A stretch of DNA of 64,000 nucleotides from Megalonaias nervosa (taxonomy: Eukaryota > Mollusca > Bivalvia > Unionida > Unionidae): positions 1 to 64,000 of the forward strand of contig JAECUM010006794.1 of NCBI GenBank assembly GCA_016617855.1, in the 5' to 3' direction. Position 1 is the stretch's first letter. Each line of letters opens with the position of its first letter. The notes beneath the pieces were generated by a model. That model worked only from the letters and a program-made list of their open reading frames with translations, did not search any database and was not told where the DNA came from. The position numbers and the translations under genes are program-made. Below are positions 1 to 11,115 of this stretch, piece after piece.

Positions 1-210
1 CAATATTGAGTGACCCGGCGAGTAAACGAAACACAAAACAAAGAGTCGGAGATGAAGTAACGAGATAAGCTAACCCAATTAGAGAAAATCTCATGGTCAT
101 TTAGTGGTTTTGGTTTAGCGTTATCGACATTATTTTCAGCCTTTGTAGGAACCTTATTTTTTAGACAAATGACGATTCAGACAAGTGGTCTGTTCACCTC
201 CTCTGCTGCT
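1..210 (+). mobile_element. Degraded Polinton terminal inverted repeat
   Basis: This stretch aligns by eye with the right terminal repeat of the Polinton at 23565-23834. Shared blocks in the same order are GAGTAAAC, GAGCTAACCCAA-like, GGTTTTGGTTTAG, a CATTATTTTCAGCC-like block, GTAGGAACCTTAT and a terminal CTGCTGCT. Identity looks like about two thirds. It is either the right end of another, older Polinton to the left of the window or a solo terminal repeat. No coding sequence is attached. Confidence 0.75.
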
Positions 211-3200
211 CCTTCCTCATTAATATCAAGGTTATGATTAAGGTATTCCTCAAATATTTGTGTCTTTTCTTAATTTGTCACTTAAGTTTGTATCACAAAT
301 TTTGTTGGAAAAAACAATTTAGCAATGCTTCTGCTTTGTTATTTCCAGGTATACATGGAGCAAATGACTTCTTTGTTCTCCTCATCTTCTTAAGCTGCTG
401 CTATAACTGTGTAGTCTTTAGTCTAATTTTAAGCAGTAATCTCTACATGATTTTTGTTTTGCAGATAATATTATGTTTTTTGATGCATTTTCTCTTTCTT
501 TATAAGTTATGAATTCCATTATATTTTTTGTTCTATGGAACTTATTTATACTCCTTTTTCCTTGCTCATGTTTTTGCCTTGAAACAGTTGCTTTGTTCAT
601 ACATCCATCTTGTTGGTGGTGATGTATCTAGTTTGGGGGCTTTAAATTGCATAATTATAGAAAAATGGTCGACCCTTATGGTGTTCACATTGACTATGTC
701 CCACTTGGTGGCCACTGCTATTTTCGGTGTGAAACTTTAAAGATCTGTTGCAGTGTGTTTTCTGTTCCTAGGGTCTATACAGGTGTTGGAACCGTTCTAC
801 ACATATATTAGGTTACATTTTTTGGCCCATTTTGATATTGTTCTTCCTCTTTAATTAGTTTCCTCACATCCCATAGCTCATTGTGGGCATGCAGTTCATG
901 CATAATACCACTCATTCTCCCAGTTCACTTGCTAATTGGTAATCTCTTCTTGTGTTTTGTTTTGTACTGGGTTTGTACAAGTTAGCGATTATAATAGGTT
1001 GGTTCTGTGCTTGGACCATTACAGCATGTACTTCTAGATCACATGATTGTTTTATTTCAGGTATGTCCTATTGTTCCATTACTAAACTATTCTTCACATT
1101 AATTGCAGTTGTGAAGCAATGTTTCATAACCAGTTAATGTGGGAATGTCTGTAGTGTCATTCAAGTGTGTTTCTTGAATGCAAATTTCATCTGGATGGCC
1201 GATAGTTCCTTTTAATTTAATGTTTAAGTGGTCCTCATCCATTGTAATTCTATTACATGATTCATTTGCTAATTGTTCCCTAACTTGTTTTTAGCCACTT
1301 GTTCTTTGATATATCAACTTTCATTGAATTTCTACATCAGTATAATATATTTCATGCCAATGGCTGGTTTCCACAAAATCATTTCTGCTTATCATATGCA
1401 TGTACAAATAAATGTTGCTTTATGTCAAATTTTGAAAAGAAGTCAATAGTGCTGTGAGATTGAGCTTGCAGTTAAACTAATGTTAATTATAAGAAAATAC
1501 ATTATATACAGAGTTTAACAACAATTCTGGGAACATAGTACTATGGGAAGATAGTACTGAGTAAAAGTTAGGTTGTGCGCATGTTAAAGGCAAAATCACA
1601 ACAACCCTAAAAAATAAATAACAATCACCATATTACATTTTGTTTCCTTTTCTTATCTCAACTATATTTTATATATAAAGATTGGTGAGTGAAATTTGTA
1701 ACAATATTAATATAAATGATAGCAAGGTGCTGATTTCACCTTGCTCATGAATTTGACCAATAGCAAAACAACAGAAACGTTATGTAATTACCATGTCCAA
1801 AAAACAGGATATATAAGTCATTTCCAACATAAACAGTATTAATTTTATGTCACTGAAAAGGATATTTACCACACATATTTCAAATATTTTTCTGATCAAA
1901 CAATCAGCTCTTTGCATGTAAACTGCCATGACAATATCAAATTGGTCAAAATGAAGAAAAAAGGTATTGACAACAACAAAAATTCAATCTATAAGAACTT
2001 TTTTACCTTGCTGACTGAATGCTCCTTTAAAAAATATAAGTTTTCCTCTTTCATATGTCATGACAAATTACTGTGCATTAGCCTAATATTATATACATAT
2101 CATTTAATACTGTAATCAGATGTAGTTCATATTTAATATGAAATCATATCTAATTAATATATAATATAACAATTATTTGTAATTCTTTTCTCATCAAAGG
2201 CAGTTGTTTATGTGGTTTCCTTATCAGTCACCTTAAAAATAGATTTTGTTGGATATGAAAATTAATGACATGAGGAAAATATTTAACATCAGTATGCACT
2301 TTGTCTGCAAATATCATTTCATCCATGCTGTATTCCATCAAAATTTATAAAATAAAGCTAAATATCATTTATATAAAGTTAAAACCAAGCTGATGAGTTA
2401 ATGTACAGGAGTAAATTGAGAAAACCAGTGGGTTGTTGCAATATGGAATATTTTAAAGATCTTAGGAATAATACAAGCTGGAATGGAAAAACAGAAATAA
2501 AGAATGTGTCCCTCAAACCACATTTATTGGTAAATAACCTAAACAAAGACAAAACATAGTACATGAAAGATGTTGAACCCATCTTTGACATGAATATTAA
2601 TTAGAATTAAGTCCCCTGAACAACTTCACTCCACTAAAAGGTACAGCTGTACATGTAAATACATTTTAATATGATGTGAAATAGCACTGTTTTGGGAGTA
2701 CAACTATCATATATGACCAGTTTCTGAGTTGGTTCACAAACAGTTATGTAATACAATGACCTCTTTTGAGAGACCACCTGCTGTACTGTATGCAATTTTT
2801 CATACCCTCTTTTTCATACACCATCATTTATAAAAATTGCAATTATTTTTTTTGTCTCCTAATGTTTTGTGCATATAACTTGTTTCTGTTAGAACTTTTG
2901 CAAATTTTATGTACCTATGAAAATGTGTTATGTACATTTAATTTGCATTGTTTGTTTGATAGTTTTTTTAATTTAAAAAAAATCATTATATGCTACTGTA
3001 ATGTAACATTGTATGTTGTACTTGAACAAAATCAAATTCATTTTCTACTTGACCTGAATTATTAAATTTTTTTAATTCTGTAAACAACTAAGACATAGTT
3101 TAAAAAAGCACAATTCACAAAATACAGTAATCCACCCCTTTGACCATCTGATTAAAGTCAAGATATCTAATTTAATGGGCACTTGTATGAGGACATGTTC

Positions 3201-4545
3201 TGCTGACCTTTCATTTCACCAATCAAATTGCAATTTTCATATTCATAAACACGAACAACATTCTGAACATAATGTTTCTAACAATAAACCTCCTGAACAT
3301 GAAATGCAATGCTTCATTGGAATATACATTAATAAAAAAAAAAGTGGACATGGAATTTGAAAGGTCAGCAGAACATGAACCTTTCTTGGTGTCTGTAAGA
3401 TCTTATTGTAAGCAGATCTTAATTTTAGTCAGACTGGTACTAAAATAACTTTAGAATACTTTTTCCCTTCTTGTCATAAGGCAGGCATACAGTCAACAGA
3501 ACCTCTATAAGCTTTGTTGAGTAAATACCCTGAGTAACTGCTCTCTTGTCTTAAGTTGTATCCATGTTGCTACTCAGGTTGGTACTCATGCACATTCTGT
3601 ATTTTAGAAAATATTTTTTTATCGTTTTCTGCCCCTCAGTCTCTAAATCTCCTTTCTTCCTCTGATTTTATGATATTTCCCAGCTTAAAATTACCCTATT
3701 TTGAGATTTCTTCAAAATGGTTACATTTAATAGTCAACCTCATAAGTCACTGCACACTGATTCCACCCCAAGGTACCTAATGAATGTCAACAGAACACCC
3801 AGCAACAGAAACAAAAATGAACAGAATAAGACAATTAATATCATGTAAAAATTGTGCACTTTCAGAAATAAATAGGTCCTGTGCTCATTTGGACCCATTT
3901 ATCAGAAAAGAAACAGCACCAAATAACATTTACGGCACTCCAACATTTGCATAACATCATTTCTGCATACTATACATGAAAAATATAAACTTTTAAACAA
4001 TAAAGCTTACAATACCACTGCCCACTAACTTCTTGCAAGAGTACCACCCCTGAGGCGAAAACTCATGTTACACAACATAAAATCAAGCAAAGAGCCCACT
4101 GGTGATTCTTAATATTTTGTTTTCTTAACATCCAACAACCCAATTTCAAACCTAGACATTGGCACTATTCCTCAGATCTTCTTCATGCAGTCACTGATCA
4201 GTCACCAATGGGAATAACCTCACCTAAACAGCAACCTAGCATTAGCTTTAAAATTAAAGATATTCCATTCAAAATTAAACATTTTTTGGGGAGAAAATTT
4301 TTGTTTATATTGAAAATTTCACAAAAACTGGAGGAAAGGTGGTTAAATGTAAACATGTAGATGTGTGCTTATTGAAAACTATTTAAGTGTCCATCATCAT
4401 CTATGTCTGTGGCCTCAGAGTTAATCATGTTAGACAAACTTAGTGCTCCAGGTGTTAAAATGTAATGATTTACTCCTGGGTGATATTTGTCATCAGTTTA
4501 TTGGAATTTTGAATAAACTATGATTGACTGATAGCCAGAGGTAAG
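211..4545. other. AT-rich intergenic or intronic DNA, no gene seen
   Basis: Only short chance reading frames are present, with stops in all frames and strongly AT-biased composition. I see no domain-like translation, tRNA or structured repeat. A host intron or 3' flank of the dehydrogenase exon at 4842-5040 (minus strand) could cover part of it. Confidence 0.5.
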
Positions 4546-4709
4546 TACCGTATATACTCGCGTATAAGCCGAAGAATTTAGGAAAAAATAAAGCCTTGAA
4601 GAAGGGGGCTCGGCTTATCTGCGGGTCATGCAATTTTTCCTATATTTACCTAGTCAAGTTGGGGGGTCGGCTTATACACGAACGGGCTTATACGCGAGTA
4701 TATACGGTA
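4546..4709. mobile_element. MITE with ~24-bp inverted repeats
   Basis: The element starts TACCGTATATACTCGCGTAT and ends with the reverse complement of that string. It has a short AT-rich core that also contains an internal copy of the GGCTTAT motif. At 164 bp and with no ORF it is a non-autonomous DNA transposon. Related MITEs with these termini occur in many animal genomes. I could not fix a target-site duplication. A shadow of the same terminus (AAGCGAGTATATACGG) is seen near 24244. Confidence 0.8.
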
Positions 4710-4841
4710 GGTGGATTTTGGCTAATTTGATAGTTAAATCAAAATACTTTGTGGTAAGGTACAGGTTATCATTTACTAATTCAGTGGGACATTGCAAGTG
4801 TTTATTTATAAACAATATGACCAAAATTATTACCACCAAAC

Positions 4842-5040
4842 TCAAGCATACTGTTGGAGTCCACATATTTCCATACTCATATCCCACAACTGTTGGCACA
4901 GTCCCTCATTCTTTGCCAATTTATTCCCATCCATGACTTTTGATTTATCAAGATATATTCCAGATGATCCCTGAAGTGATTCCTCAACAGCTGCATAGAT
5001 TACACCCTGAGCACCTGCCTTAGGAGTTAATGAAATTTTC
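4842..5040 (-). CDS. Terminal exon of a retinol-dehydrogenase-like SDR gene (host)
   Basis: On the minus strand a good splice acceptor (a pyrimidine-rich stretch then TTTCAG at 5046-5041) is followed by an open frame of about 66 codons to a TGA. The translation has the C-terminal pattern of short-chain dehydrogenases of the RDH11-14 type: TPKAGAQGVIYAAVEESL, then SGIYLDKSKVM, then LCQQLWDMSMEICGL. In that family this is the segment after the catalytic Tyr-Lys, forming the last helices of the NAD(P)-binding fold that reduces retinal or similar carbonyls. The first exon base completes a codon split by the intron. No catalytic exon is seen nearby, so the rest of the gene must lie beyond 5.1 kb on the same strand, on the side where the Polinton sits, or be lost. 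It is the only convincing host exon here. Confidence 0.7.
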
Positions 5041-6059
5041 CTGAAAGATACAAGAGCAAAATTTAGTTCATTATATTTCACAATGTAAAAAATACCCACA
5101 TCACATGCACAGACACACTTTTCCAACTGTTCATGGAAGCCATTATAGTGTATAGCTGATGATCAATTTATGCCACTGATGCATTCCTGAGGTTATGGCA
5201 TAAATCAAAATTGGCATAAATCGAAAGTAATTTTCCACTCATAGGATAATTGTAACTTAAAGAAGTTCTTGGGCAAATTAAACCTCTAAAATTTCAAGTA
5301 ATGGTTATTCATGCATAATTTTCAAATAAATTAATATATATGATAACTCAATGCACTGGTGAGCAATAGGATGCACATGCATACATGTATGGGAGCTGTG
5401 TGCAAGTCACAACACACAGCACCAGAGATGGTGTAAAAATAAGCTCAGTGGTGCAAACTGAAAGTTGTTTCCTCATTATAAAAATTAAATTAGCATATAG
5501 AGAACATCACCAGTATCATGCTATAGGCAAAAATTTCATTATACAGCACTCACTGTAAGGCCTTTCATTATAATATGATTACTGTTGCATGGCAAGTATG
5601 GTCATAAAATACATTTGATTTTAGAACTGAACTTCATATTATACATGATTCATTAAGCATTGAAGCTTGAAAATTGATTATAGTACAAACAACATGAATG
5701 GCTGTAGCAAACCTTGTAAAATGCAAATCTTAGTATTTATAATTACAATTGTAATTTTAATTACAATTAGTTTAACCCATATTTTCATTGATTGCCAAAC
5801 TACACCAGAAGGATTCATGAATATAGAAGCCTAATTGAAGGTTTACAGGGAAAATGGCTTCATAAAAATTTCTATTTATAAAGAGGCAGTAAAATATCAT
5901 GGACTTCATGTGGAATAATTTTTGTGTTATACTATTTGACTTCCATGGACACCATTATAATGAGTCTTAGGAAAATATGAACAAGGCTATAATAATAAAG
6001 TGCATTTTTTTGTAATGCCAAAACACTTATGATTGGGCATATTTGATGTTAGATCATAC
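5041..6059. other. Non-coding, probable intron of the SDR gene
   Basis: AT-rich sequence directly upstream (minus sense) of the acceptor of the dehydrogenase exon. No other exon-like reading frame of either strand was found here. Confidence 0.4.
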
Positions 6060-6885
6060 TGTAATGGGCAATAATAAGTTATAATAAGTTATAATGGGTT
6101 TATAATAAATTACAATGGATTATAAGTTATAATGGATTTATAGTAAATTACAATGGATTATAAGTTATAATGGATTTATAGTAAATTACAATGGATTATA
6201 AGTTATAATGGATTTATAGCAAATTACAATGGATTATAAGTTATAATGGATTTATAGCAAATTACAATGGATTATAAGTTATAATGGATTTATAGTAAAT
6301 TACAATGAATTATAAGTTATAATGGATTTATAGTAAGTTACAATGGATTATAATAAGTTATAATGGGTTTATAGTAAGTTACAATGGATTATAATAAGTT
6401 ATAATGGGTTTATTGTAAGTTACAATGGATTATAATAAGTTATAATGGGTTTATAGTAAGTTACAATGGATTATAATAAGTTATAATGGGTTTATAGTAA
6501 GTTACAATGGATTATAATAAGTTATAATGGGTTTATATTGTGTTACAATGGATTATAATAAGTTATAATGGGCTTATAGTGAGTTACAATGGATTATAAT
6601 AAGTTATAATGGGCTTATAGTAAGTTACAATGGATTATAATAAGTTATAATGGGTTTATAGTAAGTTACAATGGATTATAATAAGTTATAATGGGTTTAT
6701 AGTAAGTTACAATGGATTATAATAAGTTATAATGGGTTTATATTGTGTTACAATGGATTATAATAAGTTATAATGGGCTTATAATAAGTTATAATGGATT
6801 ATAATAAGTCATAATGGGTTCATAGCAAGTTACAATGGATTATGATAAGTTATAATGCATCATAATAAGTTGTAATGGATTATAA
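6060..6885. repeat. AT-rich minisatellite, ~43-bp unit
   Basis: About twenty tandem copies of a roughly 43-bp unit built from TATAATAAGTTATAATGGG and TTTATAGTAAGTTACAATGG. The two halves of each unit resemble one another, so the array arose from a ~20-bp subunit. The left part of the array uses a variant (ATTTATAGTAAATTACAATG). No reading frame is maintained. Confidence 0.9.
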
Positions 6886-7176
6886 AAGTCAAGAAGTTTC
6901 AACTAGTAAATAATATACAGCAGAATCAGATAGCTAGAGCAATAAAGGAACCGAACACAGCAGTGTAAAAAATCTGTTGTTTGAATGAACAAGGTTTAAT
7001 ATAAAAATAAAACTTTCTGTTACATAAAAAAAGAAGTTTATACAACATGGGGTTTTGGAGTCAACCAATTTTGTGTATGAAGTACTAATTTAGTATCAAA
7101 ATTTGAAAACTAAAATTTCTCCATTATAATGAGATCAATGACTTACCAATGTCATATCATGAGCTGCATTGTACTG

Positions 7177-7655
7177 AGGTACTTTATAGTCAGGGACTGT
7201 GTTACACGTATACAAATAAAGTCTAACCCCATTTAAAGGTAAGATAACTTTTTAGTTATGGACTATGTTACATGCATACATATGAAGACTAACCCCATTA
7301 ACGGTCAGATGACTTTAGAGTCAGGGACTATGTTACATGTATACAAATAAAGTCTAACCCCATTTAAAGGTAACATGACTTTACAGTCAGGGACTATGTT
7401 ACATGTATACAAATAAACTCTAACCCCATTTAACGGTTAGATGACTTTATAGTCAGGGACTGTGTTACATGTATAAAAATGATGTCTAACTCATTTAAAG
7501 GTTAGATGACTTCAGAGTCAGGGACTACGTTACATGTATACAAATAAAGTCTAACCCTATTTAAAGGTCACATGACTTTAGAGGCAGGGACTATGTTACA
7601 TGTATACAAATACATTCCAACCCCATTTAACGGTTAGATGACTTTAGAGTCAGGG
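7177..7655. repeat. Minisatellite, ~63-bp unit, abutting the Polinton
   Basis: Seven to eight tandem copies of a ~63-bp unit with the landmarks AGTCAGGGACTATGTTACAT, GTATACAAATAAAGTCTAAC and CCCATTTAAAGGT. The array stops inside a unit (after AGTCAGGG) exactly where the Polinton terminal repeat begins. The Polinton therefore integrated in this array, or the array ends at the element. Confidence 0.9.
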
Positions 7656-7935
7656 AAGCAGCAGGCAGGGTGAACCCTACAACTTTTTTGCTCGAATCCG
7701 TGAGTAAAAACATAAGGTTCCTACGAAGGCTGAAAAAAACAATGTCAATAACTCTAAACCAAAGCCTCTAACCGAGATTATTTCCATATAGTTAAAAACG
7801 AATAATAAATTGTTTGGGTTAGTTATTTTTGTTATTTTATTTTTGACTTTTTGTTTTTATTTTATAGTGCGTTTAGTTTACTCGTTGGTCAATTAATTTT
7901 TGTCGTTTTTCACCCTGCCTGCTGCTATAAATTAA
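7656..7935 (+). repeat. Left terminal inverted repeat of the Polinton
   Basis: This is the inverse of 23556-23835. Its outer edge begins AGCAGCAGGCAGGGTG (7657-7672), and its inner edge carries the exact reverse complement CACCCTGCCTGCTGCT (7911-7926). The repeat is therefore itself framed by a 16-bp inverted repeat. The inner edge just overlaps the stop codon of the packaging ATPase. Confidence 0.95.
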
Positions 7936-8600
7936 CCAAAGATTTTATCCAGACCTATACGATACCTAGATCTTGGGTCATGTAGATTTATTGTAATAAA
8001 TCCAAACGGAACATCTTGTGCTTTTGAAAAGAAGTTTTTAAACTTAATCATATCCATATCCCCTGAACACCAAGTATAATAAATATTCTGTAAAGAATAA
8101 TTATCTACTCCATTAAACATTACTAAAATATTGCAGTTATCTCTGATCACTTTTGGAATTTGTGTATAACGCTGAGTGACGTATATAACATCTGTATTCT
8201 TGTGTATACCTCGGGAAAATATTCTAGCTGGATTTGATTGTTTGCCCAGCATAACGTCATCGTACACCACTAAATTATTAATAAATCCATCTAGGTCATC
8301 TACAGATGGGGCTTCATCAATATCGGTAATAAAGTCAACAACATCATCACCGTTTTCATTCAGCAATTTTGCATTTTCATTAAAATCTTTAAGTACTTTG
8401 TAACACCTCTGATCATCTACAGATGGTGCTACCAAATATAGTTTATCCCACTTCAGCCATCTCATTATTAGATTAAGTAATAATTGTGTTTTGCCTGATC
8501 CAGATGGGCCTATTATAATCATTCTGATAGAATTCGGTAACGCTGGATGATGCTTTACTGGTTCCTGTTTTTGTGTCGCAGAAAAGTCAATTATATCCAT
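7932..8600 (-). CDS. FtsK/HerA-type genome packaging ATPase (A32-like)
   Basis: A 222-residue protein with a Walker A loop near residue 30 (IIIGPSGSGKTQLLLNLI), a Walker B-like hydrophobic strand ending in acidic residues (NNLVVYDDVM, ~110) and a downstream polar motif (VIYVTQRYTQIP, ~140). This is the compact A32-type packaging ATPase of Polintons, virophages and large DNA viruses, which pumps the genome into the procapsid. Length is typical and the frame is fully open. The start at 8600 gives the usual short N-terminus before the P-loop. It is transcribed towards the left end and its stop lies at the inner edge of the terminal repeat. It is divergent from the phospholipase gene with only 12 bp between start codons, which suggests a shared promoter or reading into TIR-borne signals. 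Confidence 0.92.
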   Translation of the reverse strand: MDIIDFSATQKQEPVKHHPALPNSIRMIIIGPSGSGKTQLLLNLIMRWLKWDKLYLVAPSVDDQRCYKVLKDFNENAKLLNENGDDVVDFITDIDEAPSVDDLDGFINNLVVYDDVMLGKQSNPARIFSRGIHKNTDVIYVTQRYTQIPKVIRDNCNILVMFNGVDNYSLQNIYYTWCSGDMDMIKFKNFFSKAQDVPFGFITINLHDPRSRYRIGLDKIFG

Positions 8601-8612
8601 ACAATAAATAAC

Positions 8613-9113
8613 ATGGATTTATATTGCGTTCGATGTAGAGTACCTACACCTACTGCCGAATTAACAACAATAACAACGAAGAATAAAAGACGTGCAATTA
8701 CAGGCAAGTGTGTGAAATGTGGTACAAAAAAATATAAATTTATTTCATCAAAGACAGGTGGAGATCTCGCCGCTTCATTATTGAAATTACCAGGAACTCC
8801 ATGGGCTAAATACTCCGGTGAGATACATCATCCTGGATATAATTATTGTGGTCCTGGAACTCGACTTGATATCTGACTTGATGATCAAGATCAACCAAGA
8901 CCAGGAGAGTATCCAATAAATAAGATTGATCAAGCGTGTCATGTTCATGACGTTGCGTATAAAAGTCAAGATTTACAACAACGGCATCTCGCAGATGTAA
9001 AATTGATTCATGCGTTAAATTCTATACCCAATAAATCTCTCAGAGAAAAACTCGCTAGTTTTCTAGTAAAAACTGCCATGAAAGGTAAAATAATGTTAGG
9101 GGCTGGTAATTAA
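8613..9113 (+). pseudogene. Zinc-ribbon + phospholipase A2-like virion protein, interrupted by TGA
   Basis: A 166-codon frame with one in-frame TGA at 8874-8876. The N-terminal ~40 residues form a zinc ribbon (CVRC ... CVKCG), as in small viral zinc-ribbon proteins. After it comes YNYCGPGTRLD, a match to the calcium-binding loop of parvovirus-type secreted phospholipase A2. Beyond the stop comes the catalytic helix with a His-Asp pair (HVHDVAY). In parvoviruses and adintoviruses this domain breaches the endosomal membrane during entry. The stop falls between calcium loop and catalytic helix, so this copy makes only the ribbon and loop unless read through. The downstream frame has no other stop up to 9113, so the damage is recent. 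The start at 8613 is preferred over the upstream in-frame ATG at 8547, which lies inside the divergent ATPase gene. Confidence 0.82.
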
Positions 9114-9129
9114 TTATATAACTATTATA

Positions 9130-10105
9130 ATGGAATCTATTTATTACAGCCCAAGAGGATATTGGAGAGGCAGATCAGCGATTACTAAACTTGCTGAAGC
9201 AGCAAAAGTCTCACGTTCTGTTGCTGCATCATGGTTAGCACGACAGGCAATATGGCAAATTTATCTACCACCACCTAAAAAAATTCAGTACGCACATTTT
9301 GATGTCAGAACCCCTAATGAAGTTCATCAAGCAGATATTTTATTTTTACCACACGATGCTATTAAAACACGTAGACGTCAATCACGCACATACAAATACG
9401 CATTAACTGTCGTTGACGTTGCAAGTAAATATAAAGAAGCGGAACCATTATCAACAAAGACAGCATCTGAAGTTGCATCTGCGTTTGAGCGAATTTATCA
9501 ACGTGGTGGTCTACGATGGCCACAATTATTACAAGTTGATCCTGGCAAAGAATTTCTTGGTGCAGTATTATCATTGATGAAAAAACATAATGTTAAAATC
9601 AGACGAGGACATACTGAAATTCATCGTGATCAGGCAATCGTTGAACGATTTAATCGAACACTTGCTGAGCGGTTATTTGGATACCAATATGCAAAGGAAA
9701 TATCTACTGACTTTAAGCCCGGTGAGAGATCTCGTGAATGGGTTGCAAGGTTACCAAGTGTGATAGCTGCGTTCAATAATGAAATTACTCGTTCAACTTC
9801 CATGAAACCTTCTAATGCGATTACAAAAAAATATATACCAATACAACGCCGTGAATCTTTCACCAGTATAAGGTAATGTAACTGTAAGATATTTATATGA
9901 ATTTGGTGAACTTGAAGGTGGTAAAAAAAGAGCAACTGATCCTATCTGGAGCGTGACTACACATACAATTTCTAGCGTGGTTAGATCCACTGGTAGACCT
10001 CCAATCTACAGACTGGATTCAACTGCTCCTCAACGTGGATTTGTACGTGAACAATTACAAGTAATTCCTAAAGACACACAATTACCACCACATACAATTA
10101 CATAA
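9130..10105 (+). pseudogene. Polinton integrase (retroviral rve superfamily), frameshifted near 9870
   Basis: The first frame (9130-9876, 248 aa) begins with a helix-turn-helix-like N-terminal region (YYSPRGYWRG ... SWLARQAIWQIY) typical of Polinton integrases. It continues with the RNase H-fold core and its DDE residues: D in HQADILFLP (~70), D in LLQVDPGKEF (~137) and E in AIVERFNRTL (~173). The C-terminal SH3/chromo-like region (VRYLYEFGELEGG, DPIW, RGFVREQLQV) follows in a different frame to 10105, so a one-base indel around 9867-9872 breaks the gene. The ATG sits in a TATAATG context. The enzyme would join the terminal repeats to host DNA. Its 3' end overlaps the convergent helicase gene by about 75 bp. 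Confidence 0.9.
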
Positions 10106-11061
10106 CCAGAACCTCTATGTCGATTGCATTCAAGACAGGTTAGCATCACATTATCACGTATATGACCAAGATCACTATTAATTCTGTCTACGGTAAATTG
10201 TCTTGGATTATTATTCGAATATTGCCACAACATATTACAGTTACAGCTTGCACAATGATTATTCTGTCGTTGTTTTAGTGTTATAATAAATTCAGTATCG
10301 ATATCAAAATCACGATTATTTTTATTGTCACATTGTTTATAACCAGATAGTTTTTTTCTTATTATGTCATTATTAACAGTTTGATCATTTTCTGTAAAAT
10401 TCATAATAACCCTATGTAGTTGATATATTCTTCTGACTCGAGATACTGCGAGATAGACTAAATTTGACCATTCGATCCGATCATCGACAATCCAGATATT
10501 TGTATTAGAAATAGTTAACCCCTGTGAAGAATGGATCGTTATAGCGTATCCTAAGGTCCACGGTGATTTATTTATACTCAGTGCATTCTCAACAACATTA
10601 ATATCGACTAAAATAGTATCATTCAAGACAAGATTTTGTATTCCACCACCAGGAATTTCGACTTCAATATTCTGTCGTCGAGTATCTGCTGGGCGATAAC
10701 ATAATGGTACAGGTAGATCTGAAAACTTTTCTTTATGTAACAGAAATAATTTCACTTGCAGTTTATCACGAACTATCTTTCTACTTGCGACTATTAAATC
10801 AGCGGGATTCCATAAATTTAGAAAATCATTCATTGTAGTCTCTGGAATTACTCCTCGCATTATTTCACATTGTTTTTTATCCGGCTGTAGTCTGATTAAC
10901 CTTTTAAACTCCTTCAGCGGTTCATCAATAGCTCTATGGTCATCATTTATTTCTTCATAATAATCTACGCTATTTTTCAGCCATTCATGTGGAGACTGCC
11001 CAATAAAGGGTGGTGGTTGACCATGATCACCACACATTATTACAGCAGTATTCTTTGTCAA
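10030..11061 (-). pseudogene. SF1 helicase C-terminal half fused to HNH nuclease (part of the polymerase-helicase gene)
   Basis: This 343-codon open segment is in the same frame as the two segments upstream (11116-12243, 12286-13539) and is separated from them only by stops, here a TGA at 11065-11067. Visible SF1 motifs are III (VIMCGDHGQPPP), V (GYAITIHSSQGLT) and VI (YLAVSRVRR), a Pif1/RecD-like set. From about residue 265 there is an HNH-type zinc finger nuclease: CASCNCN, then VDRINSDLGHIRDN, then CLECNRHRG. The segment has no ATG at its 5' end, so it was not a gene on its own. The expected role is unwinding DNA ahead of the linked polymerase. The HNH may nick or resolve ends, which is inference. 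Confidence 0.8.
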
Positions 11062-11115
11062 TAATCAATCAAGAAATGTTTTTAATATTTCTAACAACAC
11101 CGTGTCTACCTCGTC

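Noticed and set aside
234..1137. Short hydrophobic ORFs in the left flank
   Set aside because: T-rich translations with no conserved pattern, typical of AT-rich non-coding DNA.
6060..6885. CRISPR-like array
   Set aside because: Tandem units without unique spacers and without cas genes; a eukaryotic minisatellite.
9362..9990. Minus-strand ORFs across the integrase
   Set aside because: Low-complexity antisense translations; the plus strand has the DDE integrase.
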